Source: Syntrophobacteraceae bacterium (GTDB lineage: Bacteria > Desulfobacterota > Syntrophobacteria > Syntrophobacterales > Syntrophobacteraceae). From it: a stretch of 47,146 nucleotides of DNA. Below, piece by piece: positions 7,627-16,497 of this stretch (position 1 is the stretch's first letter; each line of letters starts with the position of its first letter). The translations under genes and the position numbers were made by a program. Under the pieces are notes generated by a model. That model made no database searches. It saw only the letters and a list, made by a program, of their open reading frames with translations, and had not been told where the DNA came from. The stretch is taken from positions 92,926 through 140,071 of the forward strand of contig PLSV01000141.1 in assembly GCA_003165235.1 (NCBI GenBank), given 5' to 3'.

Positions 7627-8282
7627 AAGTGAGCATCCTTGTGGAAGGCGGCGGCGACAGTAAGGAACTGCACACCCGCTGCCGCGAAGGGTTCAGCAAA
7701 CTTATCGGAAAAGCCGGTTTCAGGGGTCGAATGCCGCGCATAGTGGCCTGCGGAGGAAGACAACATGCTTTTGACATGTTCCGGACAGCCATTGGCAAGG
7801 GGCAGGGCTTCCATCCAATACTCCTCGTTGACAGCGAAGACCCCGTGGACCCTCAAAATGAACTTTCTTATGGATCTGCAGGCGCCTGGAACCATCTCCA
7901 ATCGCGCGATGGCTGGACGCGCCCTCATGGGACAGATGACGATCAGGCGCAAATGATGGTCACCTGCATGGAGACGTGGATAATGTCAGACAGAGAGGCC
8001 CTGCTCAAATTCTTCGGCGCCAGGCTTCAGACAAGCGCTCTTCTGCCGGTGGACGACCTGGAACAGAGATCGAGATCAGATGTGCAATCGGCGCTCGAAA
8101 AGGCTACACACAATTGCGGTCCCGATAAGACCTACCGCAAGGGAAGAAGGTCTTTTCAGGTTCTGGCCGAACTGAACCCCGGCGCGCTTATGGACCTGCC
8201 GCACTTTAAGCGATTCATAAAAGCGCTTGACAGCCGCTTACCGGAGGGGGAAGGCGGTATTGCGCAGTGCAGAGGAACATGA
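7623..8282 (+). CDS. DUF4276-type protein, TOPRIM-like, partner of the AAA ATPase
   Basis: This 219-residue protein starts with ILVEGGGDS (Glu8) and later has ILLVDSEDP (Asp70, Glu72, Asp73). That is the glutamate-then-acidic-triplet arrangement of TOPRIM-like folds and fits the DUF4276 family. In TOPRIM enzymes these acids bind Mg2+ for nicking or cleaving nucleic acid; activity here is inferred. The C-terminal half (TDDDQAQMMVTCMETWIM, then KTYRKGRRSFQVLAELNP) also matches what I recall of DUF4276. The GTG at 7623 overlaps the ATPase stop by 4 bases and has GGGAGG upstream; the GTG one codon earlier is equally possible. Role as effector of a two-gene defence system is inference from architecture. 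Confidence 0.8.
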   Translation: MKVSILVEGGGDSKELHTRCREGFSKLIGKAGFRGRMPRIVACGGRQHAFDMFRTAIGKGQGFHPILLVDSEDPVDPQNELSYGSAGAWNHLQSRDGWTRPHGTDDDQAQMMVTCMETWIMSDREALLKFFGARLQTSALLPVDDLEQRSRSDVQSALEKATHNCGPDKTYRKGRRSFQVLAELNPGALMDLPHFKRFIKALDSRLPEGEGGIAQCRGT

Positions 8283-8322
8283 ACGCTTACTCTGCCCCCG
8301 GGCTTCGCGGTCGTCGCCGGGC

Positions 8323-9129
8323 CTACAACAACAACTTCGAGGCCATTTCCAGGATCCCGGTTCCCCTCAGCCATTCCATGCTCGAAGATACTATAAATGG
8401 ACCGTTGAGCAAATTCTCCTTGTTGTAGACGAAGGGCTTTCCGGACATGCAGAGCATGATTCCTCCTGCGGCGGTGACGATCGCCTGACCGGCCGCAGTG
8501 TCCCATTCCCATGTAGGGCCGAACCTCGGGTAAAAATCGGCTTCTCCCCCGGCTACGGCGCAGAACTTGAGAGCGCTCCCCTGGTTTATGATCCGATAGG
8601 AAGGAATCAGCGACAGAAAATCATGCAACCCCCTGGTCGGATGAGAGCGGCTTCTCACGACCCTCACAGGCCCATTCGTGGACACTTGCGCTACCTTGAG
8701 CCTCCTGCGTCCGCTGCCGGTCATTTCCCAACAGCCTTTGCGCACGTCCGCCACAAAGAGCCGGCCTGTCACCGGGATATGGATTATTCCCACAACCGGC
8801 ATACCATCTTCCACCAGGGCTATATTGACGGTGAATTCACCGTTTCGCTTGACGAACTCCTTTGTTCCGTCAAGGGGATCAACAAGCCAGAACCGGTCCC
8901 AATTGCGCCTGATTTTGAATGGGACCTCCTTTCCTTCTTCGGAAAGAACGGGGATGTCGGGGTAACGGCGCCTCAGAGAATCAACGATTATGTTGTGCGA
9001 ACGTTTGTCCGCGAGCGTGATCGGGGACCGGTCGTCTTTGCGTTCCACTTCGAAATCGGTGTCATAGACCTCCATGATAGCCTTACCGGCCTCCCTGGCA
9101 ATGGCGCTAAGAAAATCAAAGTCCAGCAT
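8323..9129 (-). CDS. cysQ: 3'(2'),5'-bisphosphate nucleotidase, CysQ-like inositol monophosphatase family
   Basis: The 268-residue protein is a Li+-sensitive, Mg2+-dependent phosphatase. It hydrolyses 3'-phosphoadenosine 5'-phosphate (PAP) to AMP, removing the by-product of PAPS-dependent sulfur transfer. Family marks are LSEEG with the metal-binding glutamate, DPLDGTKEF (the metal-binding D-x-L-D-G-T core), and EWDTAAGQAIV at the C-terminal metal site. Length fits CysQ. An inositol-monophosphatase activity cannot be excluded, but the TKEF after DPLDG favours the PAP phosphatase branch. A GGGAGGA ribosome binding site precedes the ATG. It faces the DUF4276 gene tail to tail, 40 bases apart. 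Confidence 0.87.
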   Translation of the reverse strand: MLDFDFLSAIAREAGKAIMEVYDTDFEVERKDDRSPITLADKRSHNIIVDSLRRRYPDIPVLSEEGKEVPFKIRRNWDRFWLVDPLDGTKEFVKRNGEFTVNIALVEDGMPVVGIIHIPVTGRLFVADVRKGCWEMTGSGRRRLKVAQVSTNGPVRVVRSRSHPTRGLHDFLSLIPSYRIINQGSALKFCAVAGGEADFYPRFGPTWEWDTAAGQAIVTAAGGIMLCMSGKPFVYNKENLLNGPFIVSSSMEWLRGTGILEMASKLLL

Positions 9130-9151
9130 AAAACAATCCTCCCTTAAAGCA

Positions 9152-9234
9152 GTGACTGGTGAATAGTGACTCGTGACTAGAAAAAAAATTTTCTTTGCCC
9201 ACTATTCACTAATCACTACCTGCCAATCACTGCC
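9152..9234. repeat. Heptanucleotide repeats in two opposed arms
   Basis: The left arm (9152-9179) is four 7-base units: GTGACTG, GTGAATA, GTGACTC, GTGACTA. After an A/T-rich spacer the right arm (9200-9234) has five units in the complementary sense, among them CACTATT, CACTAAT, CACTACC and CACTGCC. The two arms can pair (GTGAATAGTG with CACTATTCAC is perfect). It sits between the cysQ start and the 3' end of the methyltransferase gene. Similar 7-base-period arrays occur at 30999-31210 and 46681-46771. Confidence 0.75.
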
Positions 9235-9238
9235 CCTG

Positions 9239-10177
9239 TCAGCGTTCCGCCTTTACGAACAGGCTTCGGATAAGCTCGAAATGGTTTGCGTGATGACGGA
9301 TTTTCCACCACACCGCTCCCCTGCGGGCGATTTTCCAGGCAGGGGCCCCCGGCCGGTCCTCGCCGGAGAGCAGGCGTGCAACGTTGTCTATCCCGGCCCC
9401 GGCAAATCTGCCGTCGGGCGCTCCGCCAAGCCACCTGTCGGGGGAACAAACCGCCTCGGACCATGAAAACGGGTCAGATATGAGCAATTGAGCCTCGCTG
9501 GGGCGGGCGGAGCGGCTCGCCTCAAGAATGTGTTCGAGCGGGTGAGGGATTTTGTCTATCAAGTTAAGAGAAGCGACACAGCTAAATGACCCCGAGCGAA
9601 ACGGGAGCGCGCCGGCGTCGGCCACTATGAATTCCACCTTACTGGAGTCCCATCGAGCAGGTAAAACGAAGGCCCTTTCCGAGTGAATGCGGCCTTCTTC
9701 CTTGAGGCGAAAACTCAGTTTACGCTGCTCCATGATCCTCCTGGCCATGGATATAAAACTCTCGGAAAGATCGACCCCGATCACCAGGTCGCACTTGAGC
9801 GACATCTCGAAACAAAACCTTCCAGCGGCGCAGCCTGCGTCAAGGGCCGCCCCGGCGACCGGCGAGATCTGCCCGGCCCATTCAGAGTAGGCTCCGGTTG
9901 CATCAGGGTCTTCGAAAAGATCGGCGTAATGGCTCCACAGATAGGCTGAAAGAAAGTCAGGTGCCTCATAGCGCAAGCTTTCAGGGCTCGATGAAACATT
10001 ATGAGTCGCCAAGGCGGCGACCCCTCCTTTTATCGGGTATGCCCGCCTGCAGCCGCCGCACTCCAGGACGCCCTCGCTTATCTCACCGCCCGAGCTTTGA
10101 GAGTGCCCCAGGCGCAACGGATTCTCTTCGGGCAGGCAAGCCGGGCATATAAGGTATTCGAGGATTTTCCGCTTCAT
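9239..10177 (-). CDS. SAM-dependent methyltransferase with N-terminal Trm112-like zinc domain
   Basis: The 312-residue protein begins with a Trm112-like domain: Cys11-x2-Cys14 (CPAC) and Cys40-x2-Cys43 (CGGC), followed by RRAYPIKGGVA, the usual short zinc fold. A Rossmann methyltransferase domain follows, with SAM motif I ALDAGCAAGRF near residue 110 and GVDLS and ADAGALPF as motifs II-III. Such fused proteins methylate small molecules or cofactors; the substrate cannot be read from the sequence. The C-terminal 80 residues are less conserved. It is separated from cysQ by a heptad repeat region and is probably its own transcription unit. Confidence 0.8.
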   Translation of the reverse strand: MKRKILEYLICPACLPEENPLRLGHSQSSGGEISEGVLECGGCRRAYPIKGGVAALATHNVSSSPESLRYEAPDFLSAYLWSHYADLFEDPDATGAYSEWAGQISPVAGAALDAGCAAGRFCFEMSLKCDLVIGVDLSESFISMARRIMEQRKLSFRLKEEGRIHSERAFVLPARWDSSKVEFIVADAGALPFRSGSFSCVASLNLIDKIPHPLEHILEASRSARPSEAQLLISDPFSWSEAVCSPDRWLGGAPDGRFAGAGIDNVARLLSGEDRPGAPAWKIARRGAVWWKIRHHANHFELIRSLFVKAER

Positions 10178-10432
10178 TGTGGCGCCGTTCCAGCCGCTCC
10201 CTTCTTAAGCAAACCGCCATAGAAATCGAACTTCGCGGGCATGGCCCCCTCCAACAACTCTAATCACCCGACCATGCGAGGGCATTATTAATCCCCGTTT
10301 TGCCCATGGCTGATGAAGCCATTTCCATTATCAACAAAATCAGGTATTGAATAAACGGGAAGCAAACCTAGTTTATAATGACGCAGAGGCGGATATAAAC
10401 GCAATTAATAAAGCACAAGCGAGGTATTGAAA

Positions 10433-11020
10433 ATGGCTGAGGTGGAACTACCAAATTTAAAGGAACTCGAAGAAATCAAGGAGAAGAAATTCACAAGGAG
10501 AGTGGCGCTGGTCACTGCGGTTTTTGCGGTGGTGCTGGCTATAGCCTCTCTTGGCGGAAACCACGCTATGAAGGAAATGCTCCTTGCCCAGCAACAAGCA
10601 TCGGACCAGTGGGCTTACTACCAGGCGAAATCGATCCGGGAGCACCTGTACAAAAGTCAAAAGCTGATGCTCGAAAACCAAGTGGACCTGCTGTCCCAAA
10701 CTCTGAGCCCGGAGTCGGTGGAAAAGGTCAATGCCTCGATCCAAGTCCTTGCCGGGCAGGAATCGAAGTTTGCAGATGACAAGAAGGAAATCGAGCATGA
10801 AGCCAGGAAGCTGGAAAAGGAGAGGGACATATACAGGTCCAGGGACCCCTACTTCGAATACGCGGAAGTGCTCCTTCAGATAGCCATTGTCATGGCTTCG
10901 GTGTCGATAATCTCAGCCAGCCGGGCGGTATTCTGCTTCTCCGTCCTGGTGGCTTTACTTGGCGCCTTCATGTGCGCAAACGGATATCTGCAGATCTTTG
11001 CGTTGCCCTTTCTGCTCTGA
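10433..11020 (+). CDS. DUF4337-type membrane protein
   Basis: A 195-residue protein has one transmembrane helix near residues 22-43 (VALVTAVFAVVLAIASLGG), a charged helical stretch of about 100 residues facing one side of the membrane (KEIEHEARKLEKERDIY, coiled-coil-like), and two closely spaced helices at the C terminus. The QWAYYQAKSIREHLY motif after the first helix is what I associate with DUF4337. No enzymatic motif is visible and the function is unknown. The ATG at 10433 follows GAGG at 8 bases; a TTG two codons upstream is an alternative. It ends 44 bases from the convergent serine acetyltransferase gene. Confidence 0.75.
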   Translation: MAEVELPNLKELEEIKEKKFTRRVALVTAVFAVVLAIASLGGNHAMKEMLLAQQQASDQWAYYQAKSIREHLYKSQKLMLENQVDLLSQTLSPESVEKVNASIQVLAGQESKFADDKKEIEHEARKLEKERDIYRSRDPYFEYAEVLLQIAIVMASVSIISASRAVFCFSVLVALLGAFMCANGYLQIFALPFLL

Positions 11021-11064
11021 GCGTCTTTTGGGCCATGCCAAAGATCGGCTTATTGAGTTCTTTT

Positions 11065-12024
11065 CTATGCTTCTATCTGCCCCGTATAGATAAGCTCGGG
11101 TTTCTTCAGGATTATGCGGGTGTCTGGCGGAACGGATTCGGTAAGCCAGACATTACCACCGATAATCGATCTTGCCCCGATAACGGTATCTCCTCCAAGT
11201 ATCGTTGCCCCTGAATAGATAATAACATCGTCCTGGATGGTCGGGTGCCGTTTCTTGTTCCTTAGCTGCTCGCCCGCATCGCGCGGGAGCGAAAGCGCCC
11301 CGAGGGTCACGCCTTGGTAGAGTCTCACGCGGTCTCCGATCTCAGTTGTCTCGCCTATGACGACGCCGGTCCCGTGATCGATAAAGAAGCTTTCTCCGAT
11401 ATGCGCACCGGGGTGGATGTCGATTCCCGTCACGCTATGGGCATATTCGGTAATGATACGGGGAAGAAAGGGAATTAGCTGTTCCCATAGATGGTGGGCC
11501 ACTCTATAGACCGATACGGCAAAGAGGCCGGGATAGCTGAAGATTATCTCATCGAAGCTCTTGGCCGCAGGATCGCCCTGGTACGCAGCATGCACGTCGC
11601 TTGCAAGCTGGCGCCGCAGTAAAGGCAGGTCCCGCATGAAATTGATTGTCGCCGCCTGACCCAGTTCTTCACACGCGACACAGGGCAGGTCGTGACGTAT
11701 GCAGTCGTGGCGCAGGGCCAAAGCTGTTTGCTCCGACATGAGTTCGAAGAGCGCCGTTGCCTCCTGGCCGAAATAGTATGCAAGATTGAACTTCTCCAGC
11801 CGTCCCCTGACGAAATACCCCGGATACAGAAGCCTTCTCACTCGGTCCACGATGTCCACAACGGCCTCTCTCGACGGAATCGGTTCGGGTCCCACGTGGT
11901 CAAAGGACTCACCGTTCGAGCAAGAGTCGACCAGTTTTTCGACAATCCCGGGAATCTCCTCCCGAAAGTGCCGTTCCGTAGCAATCTCGGTCCGGCAATG
12001 ATCGAAAATAAGTTTGTCTTCCAT
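11065..12024 (-). CDS. cysE: Serine O-acetyltransferase (EpsC/CysE-like)
   Basis: This 319-residue protein transfers acetyl from acetyl-CoA to L-serine, giving O-acetylserine for cysteine synthesis. The N-terminal 170 residues are helical, and a left-handed beta-helix of hexapeptide repeats follows: DIHPGAHIGESFFIDHGTG, then VVIGETTEIGDRVRLYQGVT, with the catalytic His residues of DIHPGA and DHGTG. It is of the longer type seen in anaerobes, not the 270-residue enterobacterial CysE. The ATG at 12024 has GGAGGTGGG upstream; an in-frame extension to 12129 lacks one. It lies 174 bases downstream of nifS on the same strand, which suggests a shared role in feeding cysteine to Fe-S assembly. Confidence 0.9.
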   Translation of the reverse strand: MEDKLIFDHCRTEIATERHFREEIPGIVEKLVDSCSNGESFDHVGPEPIPSREAVVDIVDRVRRLLYPGYFVRGRLEKFNLAYYFGQEATALFELMSEQTALALRHDCIRHDLPCVACEELGQAATINFMRDLPLLRRQLASDVHAAYQGDPAAKSFDEIIFSYPGLFAVSVYRVAHHLWEQLIPFLPRIITEYAHSVTGIDIHPGAHIGESFFIDHGTGVVIGETTEIGDRVRLYQGVTLGALSLPRDAGEQLRNKKRHPTIQDDVIIYSGATILGGDTVIGARSIIGGNVWLTESVPPDTRIILKKPELIYTGQIEA

Positions 12025-12197
12025 GGTCCCACCTCCAGTCGGCTGAGCGATTTCCGGCAAGCTGGACAAGTTCAGGTCAGCAAAGGGTTGTTTAACATTC
12101 CCGTACCGGAAAATCACGTTCCGGTCCAAAAAAGGAAACAGCCGGTTCTCTTAAATAGAAGCGAACCGGCCTTTGAAAGAATCATTTTTTGCCGGAG

Positions 12198-13379
12198 TCA
12201 TGCCTCCCGGCAGAACTGAGCGCCCGTTTTCCAATAGGGCGACATGCTCCTCAACGTGTCGATTATCGGGGGCAATTTCTCGATGACGAAATCTATTTCC
12301 TCATCGGTATTGTACACGCTGAGGCTGAACCTGATAGATCCGTGAGCCATGGTGAAGGGAATGCCCATTGCCCGCAGCACGTGGGAAGGCTGGAGCGAGC
12401 CCGAGGTGCAGGCCGACCCCGATGAGGCGCAAATGCCGAACTCGTCCATCATGAGCAGGATGCCTTCGCCTTCTACAAATTCAAAGCTGATGTTGGCGGT
12501 GTTAGGCAGCCGATTGTCCCTGTCGCCATTTACCTTCGTATTGGAGACGGTCTTCAGGATAGTGTTTTCGAGCCTGTCGCGCAGGCCCTTGACGAAAGTA
12601 TTTTCAAGATCCATTCTTTTTTGCGCAAGCTCGGCGGCGACTCCCAGCCCTATTATGCTAGGGGTGGCTTCGGTTCCGCCGCGCCTTCCGCGTTCCTGAT
12701 GACCGCCAATGAGGAAGGGCGAAAACTTGGTGCCCTTGCGCAGGTAGAGGACGCCTATTCCTTTGGGCGCGTGCAGCTTGTGTCCGGAGAGCGAAAGCAT
12801 GTCGATGGGCGTATCAGCCAAATTGAGGGGAATTTTGCCGACCGTCTGAACCGCGTCGGTATGGAAAATGATTTGGCGCTCGCGGGCCATTTCCGCTGCC
12901 TTCTGTATGGGAAAAATCACCCCTGTTTCGTTGTTTGCCCACATGAGGCTCACGATTGCCGTGTCCGGAGTCAGCGCCCGTTTATACTGCTCCATATCAA
13001 GCCGCCCTTCGCTATCCACGGGCAATTCGGTCACCCGGTATCCATGCGTGGCCAGATGAGCGCAAAGCGCGCGCACCGCCGGGTGCTCGACCCTGCTGGT
13101 CACGATGTGCTTTTTGTCCGGGTAGCTCGCAAGGGTGGAGCGGATGGCCGCGTTGTCGCTCTCCGAGCCGCAGCTCGTAAAGATGATCTCCTCAGGAGAT
13201 GCGCCCAGAAGAGTGGCGACCTGCCCGCGCGCTTTCCTGACCTGTTTCATTACCTGGCCTCCGAAGGAGTGCATGCTCGAAGGATTTCCATAGAGTTCAT
13301 GGAAATATGGGAGCATTGCTTCCAGCACTTCCGGGGCCACCTGGGTCGTCGCATTGTTATCCATATATACAGGTTTCAC
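12198..13379 (-). CDS. nifS: Cysteine desulfurase NifS/IscS family
   Basis: The 393-residue PLP enzyme removes sulfur from cysteine as a protein-bound persulfide for Fe-S cluster assembly. Seen in the sequence: YMDNNATTQV at the N terminus, the histidine that stacks on PLP in SRVEHPAV, the PLP lysine in SLSGHKLHAPKG, and the mobile loop with the persulfide cysteine in SSGSACTSGSLQPSHVL (group I type). The start codon overlaps the end of nifU by 4 bases, showing tight coupling with its scaffold. The short CASSGSACTSG loop and the pairing with a three-domain NifU favour the NifS label over IscS. Confidence 0.93.
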   Translation of the reverse strand: MKPVYMDNNATTQVAPEVLEAMLPYFHELYGNPSSMHSFGGQVMKQVRKARGQVATLLGASPEEIIFTSCGSESDNAAIRSTLASYPDKKHIVTSRVEHPAVRALCAHLATHGYRVTELPVDSEGRLDMEQYKRALTPDTAIVSLMWANNETGVIFPIQKAAEMARERQIIFHTDAVQTVGKIPLNLADTPIDMLSLSGHKLHAPKGIGVLYLRKGTKFSPFLIGGHQERGRRGGTEATPSIIGLGVAAELAQKRMDLENTFVKGLRDRLENTILKTVSNTKVNGDRDNRLPNTANISFEFVEGEGILLMMDEFGICASSGSACTSGSLQPSHVLRAMGIPFTMAHGSIRFSLSVYNTDEEIDFVIEKLPPIIDTLRSMSPYWKTGAQFCREA

Positions 13380-14206
13380 GCCGATACCTCCTCAACCACA
13401 AGCTCCGGCAACACCAGTTCACGCAGTTTGGCCTCAACGAAATGTTTCAACGTCTGGTCGGATGCCTGGCAGGATGCGCATGCGCCGCGCGTTGCAACCA
13501 GCACGCGATTACCCACCACGTCCACCAGTTCGATGTCACCGCCATCGTGCTGCAGGGCCGGCCTGATTTCCCGTTCCAGGGTTTCCTCTATCATTTTGAT
13601 TTTCTTGATATTGGACAGCTTTGGCCTTTCAACCGGGGTTTCGCTCAGTTGGGAAAGCACCCTGTCGATTATTTCCTGGATAATTGGGTGGCAGTTTTCG
13701 CAGCCCCCTCCAGCTTTAGTGTAGTTTGTCACCTCTTCGATCGATGTGAGTCTATTCTCGCGGATAGCCCGCTCGATTTCCTTCTCCGTTACTCCGAAGC
13801 ACTCGCAAACGATTTTTTCCTCTTCGGCCCTGACGGGGGCGCCCTTATAATTAGAAATAGCCTGCTCCAGGGCCTCCCGCCCCATAACGGAGCAGTGCAT
13901 CTTTTCCTGAGGAAGTCCCCCGAGGTAATTTGCTATGTCCTGGTTTGTGACCTTCGCGGCCTCCTCGACCGTCATGCCTTTTATCATTTCAGTCATTGCC
14001 GAGGCTGAAGCTATTGCGCTGGCGCATCCAAATGTCTTGAACTTCGCCTCTTTTATCTTGCCGTTTTCATCCAGTTTGAAAGTGAATTTGAGCGCATCGC
14101 CGCACGCAATCGATCCCACTTCCGCAACCCCGTCCGGGTTTTCGATTTCGCCAACGTTTCGAGGATTGAGGAAGTGATCTTTGACTTTATCAGTGTAGTC
14201 CCACAT
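13376..14206 (-). CDS. nifU: Fe-S cluster scaffold NifU (three domains)
   Basis: This 276-residue protein has the classic NifU layout. The IscU-like domain (1-125) carries three cluster-ligand cysteines (IACGDA, FGCASA, HCSVMG). A central BFD-like [2Fe-2S] domain (about 130-185) has VCECFGVTEKEI and CENCH. The C-terminal Nfu domain (205-276) has GACASCQAS. It assembles and hands on Fe-S clusters using sulfur from NifS, the next gene. A GGGAGGA ribosome binding site precedes the ATG. No nitrogenase gene is in the window; in strict anaerobes NifU/NifS often serves general Fe-S assembly, which fits the many Fe-S enzymes here. Confidence 0.95.
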   Translation of the reverse strand: MWDYTDKVKDHFLNPRNVGEIENPDGVAEVGSIACGDALKFTFKLDENGKIKEAKFKTFGCASAIASASAMTEMIKGMTVEEAAKVTNQDIANYLGGLPQEKMHCSVMGREALEQAISNYKGAPVRAEEEKIVCECFGVTEKEIERAIRENRLTSIEEVTNYTKAGGGCENCHPIIQEIIDRVLSQLSETPVERPKLSNIKKIKMIEETLEREIRPALQHDGGDIELVDVVGNRVLVATRGACASCQASDQTLKHFVEAKLRELVLPELVVEEVSA

Positions 14207-14664
14207 ATCTGTTCCTCCCGCTACCCTGTTTTATGATTCCGGTCCAAGAGAGTTGGGCTCAGAGATTACGCTTCGGTCCGGTTTGTTCTGTATTATAACT
14301 ACAAAAACAACCGTTGGCAGGAATCGAGCGTCAAATTCTGCGATATTTCCCGAAACTCTTTCATCTGAAACTAAGAATTATAGCAAAAGTCAACCCCTGA
14401 TGAAACATCGAATCTCAGAAGGCGCCGGTATGTCAAAGCGTTTTTTTGCCCCCGGTCAATCTCAACAGGCAAAACCGGCGTTGAAAGGGAATCTGCTCCA
14501 TGTGAAACATCTCACTTTTTTCTTGACAAAACAGGCGTCTCTAAACTAGTTTGCCCGATGATCAGTTCTGCCTTTTGAGGCTCTTTTTCTTTTTCGCTGC
14601 GATTGTATTTATTGCGCAGCACTGACCACTTGTTTAAAATTTTAAAACGGAGGTTCAATTTAAC
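14207..14664. other. Divergent promoter region between nifU and fhs
   Basis: This 458-base region must hold the promoters for nifU (minus) and fhs (plus). A perfect TTGACA is at 14523-14528, but no good -10 box lies at 16-18 bases, so the fhs promoter is only tentative. The fhs ribosome binding site CGGAGG lies about 10 bases before ATG 14665. I found no gene, hairpin terminator or riboswitch consensus. Confidence 0.4.
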
Positions 14665-16428
14665 ATGCCTTATGATGCGACAAAAATGAAGGATTGGCAG
14701 ATTTCGGAAGCAGCGGAAGCGAACATGCCCACGCCATGGGAGTTTCAGGAAAAGCTTGGACTGAACAAAGATGAAATTCTCCCAATGGGCAGGCTCTGCA
14801 AGCTAGATTTCATGAAGATCATCGAGCGGCTGAAAGACCGCCCGGATGGAAAGTACATCGAAGTAACCGCAATCACCCCAACCCCTCTTGGAGAAGGCAA
14901 GAGCACAACTGCCTGCGGCTTGATGGAAGGTCTTGGCAAAAGAGGCAAGAATGTGGGCGGGGCGCTCAGGCAGCCCTCGGGCGGCCCGACCATGAACATA
15001 AAAGGAACGGCGGCGGGCGGCGGAAACTCGCTTCTCATACCGATGACCGAGTTCTCGATGGGCCTTACGGGCGATATCAACGACATCATGAACGCCCACA
15101 ACCTGGCGATGGTGGCGCTGACCTCCCGCATGCAGCACGAAAGAAACTACAACGACGAGCAGCTTCAGCGCCTGACCAAAATGAGGCGCCTCGACATAGA
15201 CCCCACCCGCGTCGAGATGGGCTGGATCATGGATTTCTGCGCCCAGTCCCTGCGCAATATAATCATCGGTATGGGCGGCAGGATGGACGGCTACATGATG
15301 CAGTCCAAATTCGGGATTGCGGTCAGCTCGGAATTGATGGCCATTCTTTCGATGGTCAGGGACCTGCCCGACCTCAAAACTAAGCTCAATGAGATCACAG
15401 TTGCGTTCGACAAGCGCGGCAAAGCCGTCACCACCGCTGACCTGGAAGTCGGAAACGCCATGACCGCCTTCATGAGGAACACCATCAACCCGACCCTTAT
15501 GTGCACTGCGGAGTACCAGCCGTGCATGGTTCACGCCGGTCCTTTCGCAAATATAGCGGTCGGCCAGTCTTCGATCATCGCCGACCGTGTTGGCCTCAAG
15601 CTCTTCGACTATCATGTCACCGAGAGCGGTTTCGCCGCCGACATCGGGTTCGAGAAGTTCTGGAATGTGAAATGCCGGTTCAGCGGCCTTAAGCCTCACG
15701 TATCGATTCTTACCACTACCATCCGCGCGCTCAAGATGCATGGCGGCGGTCCCAAAGTTGTGGCCGGTCTTCCGCTTCCCGCTGACTACACCAAGGAAAA
15801 CCTGGGTCTGCTCGAGAAGGGCGTCGCCAACATGGTGCACCTTATCGGCGTCATCCGCAAATCGGGGATCAACCCGGTGGTGTGCATCAACTCGTTCCAT
15901 ACGGATACCAAGGCTGAGATCGCCCTGGTCCGGAAGCATGCGGAAGCCGCCGGCGCCCGTTGCGCCGTGTCCACGCACTGGGCCAGTGGCGGCGAAGGCG
16001 CTCTGGAATTTGCCGACGCAGTTATCGAAGCCTGCGAGGAATCCAGCGAGTTCAAATTCCTCTATCCTATGGAAATGAAGCTTAGAGACCGCGTTGCCCT
16101 GGTGGCCAAAGAAGTTTACGGTGCGGACGGCGTCTCCTGGACGGCCGAAGCTGAAGCAAAGGCCAAGATGCTCGAGGCTGACCCAAAGTTCGACGAATAC
16201 ACTACTATGATGGTCAAGACTCACCTGAGCCTGACCCACGATCCGACAGTCAAGGGCGTGCCCAAGGGCTGGATACTACCCATCCGTGACGTTCTCATTT
16301 ACTCTGGGGCCAAGTTTCTGTGCCCGTGCGCTGGAGCAATCAGCCTCATGCCTGGGACCTCTTCCGACCCGGCGTTCCGCAGAGTGGACGTCGATGTGAA
16401 GACGGGAAAAGTCATGGGCCTGTTCTAA
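14665..16428 (+). CDS. fhs: Formate-tetrahydrofolate ligase
   Basis: The 587-residue enzyme makes 10-formyl-THF from formate, THF and ATP. It is the entry step of the methyl branch of the Wood-Ljungdahl pathway, or runs in reverse to give formate and ATP. The P-loop-like [11 protein letters not shown] is at residues 71-81, followed by the conserved [20 protein letters not shown] and the [11 protein letters not shown] segment. It is about 30 residues longer than the clostridial enzyme because of an N-terminal extension and an extended middle part, as in other deltaproteobacteria. It is followed 70 bases later by folD, the next enzyme of the same pathway, with a common terminator after both. 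Confidence 0.96.
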   Translation: MPYDATKMKDWQISEAAEANMPTPWEFQEKLGLNKDEILPMGRLCKLDFMKIIERLKDRPDGKYIEVTAITPTPLGEGKSTTACGLMEGLGKRGKNVGGALRQPSGGPTMNIKGTAAGGGNSLLIPMTEFSMGLTGDINDIMNAHNLAMVALTSRMQHERNYNDEQLQRLTKMRRLDIDPTRVEMGWIMDFCAQSLRNIIIGMGGRMDGYMMQSKFGIAVSSELMAILSMVRDLPDLKTKLNEITVAFDKRGKAVTTADLEVGNAMTAFMRNTINPTLMCTAEYQPCMVHAGPFANIAVGQSSIIADRVGLKLFDYHVTESGFAADIGFEKFWNVKCRFSGLKPHVSILTTTIRALKMHGGGPKVVAGLPLPADYTKENLGLLEKGVANMVHLIGVIRKSGINPVVCINSFHTDTKAEIALVRKHAEAAGARCAVSTHWASGGEGALEFADAVIEACEESSEFKFLYPMEMKLRDRVALVAKEVYGADGVSWTAEAEAKAKMLEADPKFDEYTTMMVKTHLSLTHDPTVKGVPKGWILPIRDVLIYSGAKFLCPCAGAISLMPGTSSDPAFRRVDVDVKTGKVMGLF

Positions 16429-16497
16429 CTGGATGCCGGACAGCTCGCCCGGAGGCGAGATTTATCCGGCAATCCAAATAATTACGGGAGATATCAT

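Noticed and set aside
9152-9234. CRISPR-like array
   Set aside because: Units are 7 bases with no spacers and no cas gene is present; this is a short tandem/inverted repeat.
14523-14528. TTGACA as the fhs promoter
   Set aside because: No acceptable -10 box lies 16-18 bases downstream, so I did not list it as a promoter.
14803-16239. Antisense open frame of 478 codons across fhs
   Set aside because: The sense strand codes for an unmistakable formate-tetrahydrofolate ligase over its whole length. The antisense translation has no recognisable motif and is an effect of GC-rich codon use.
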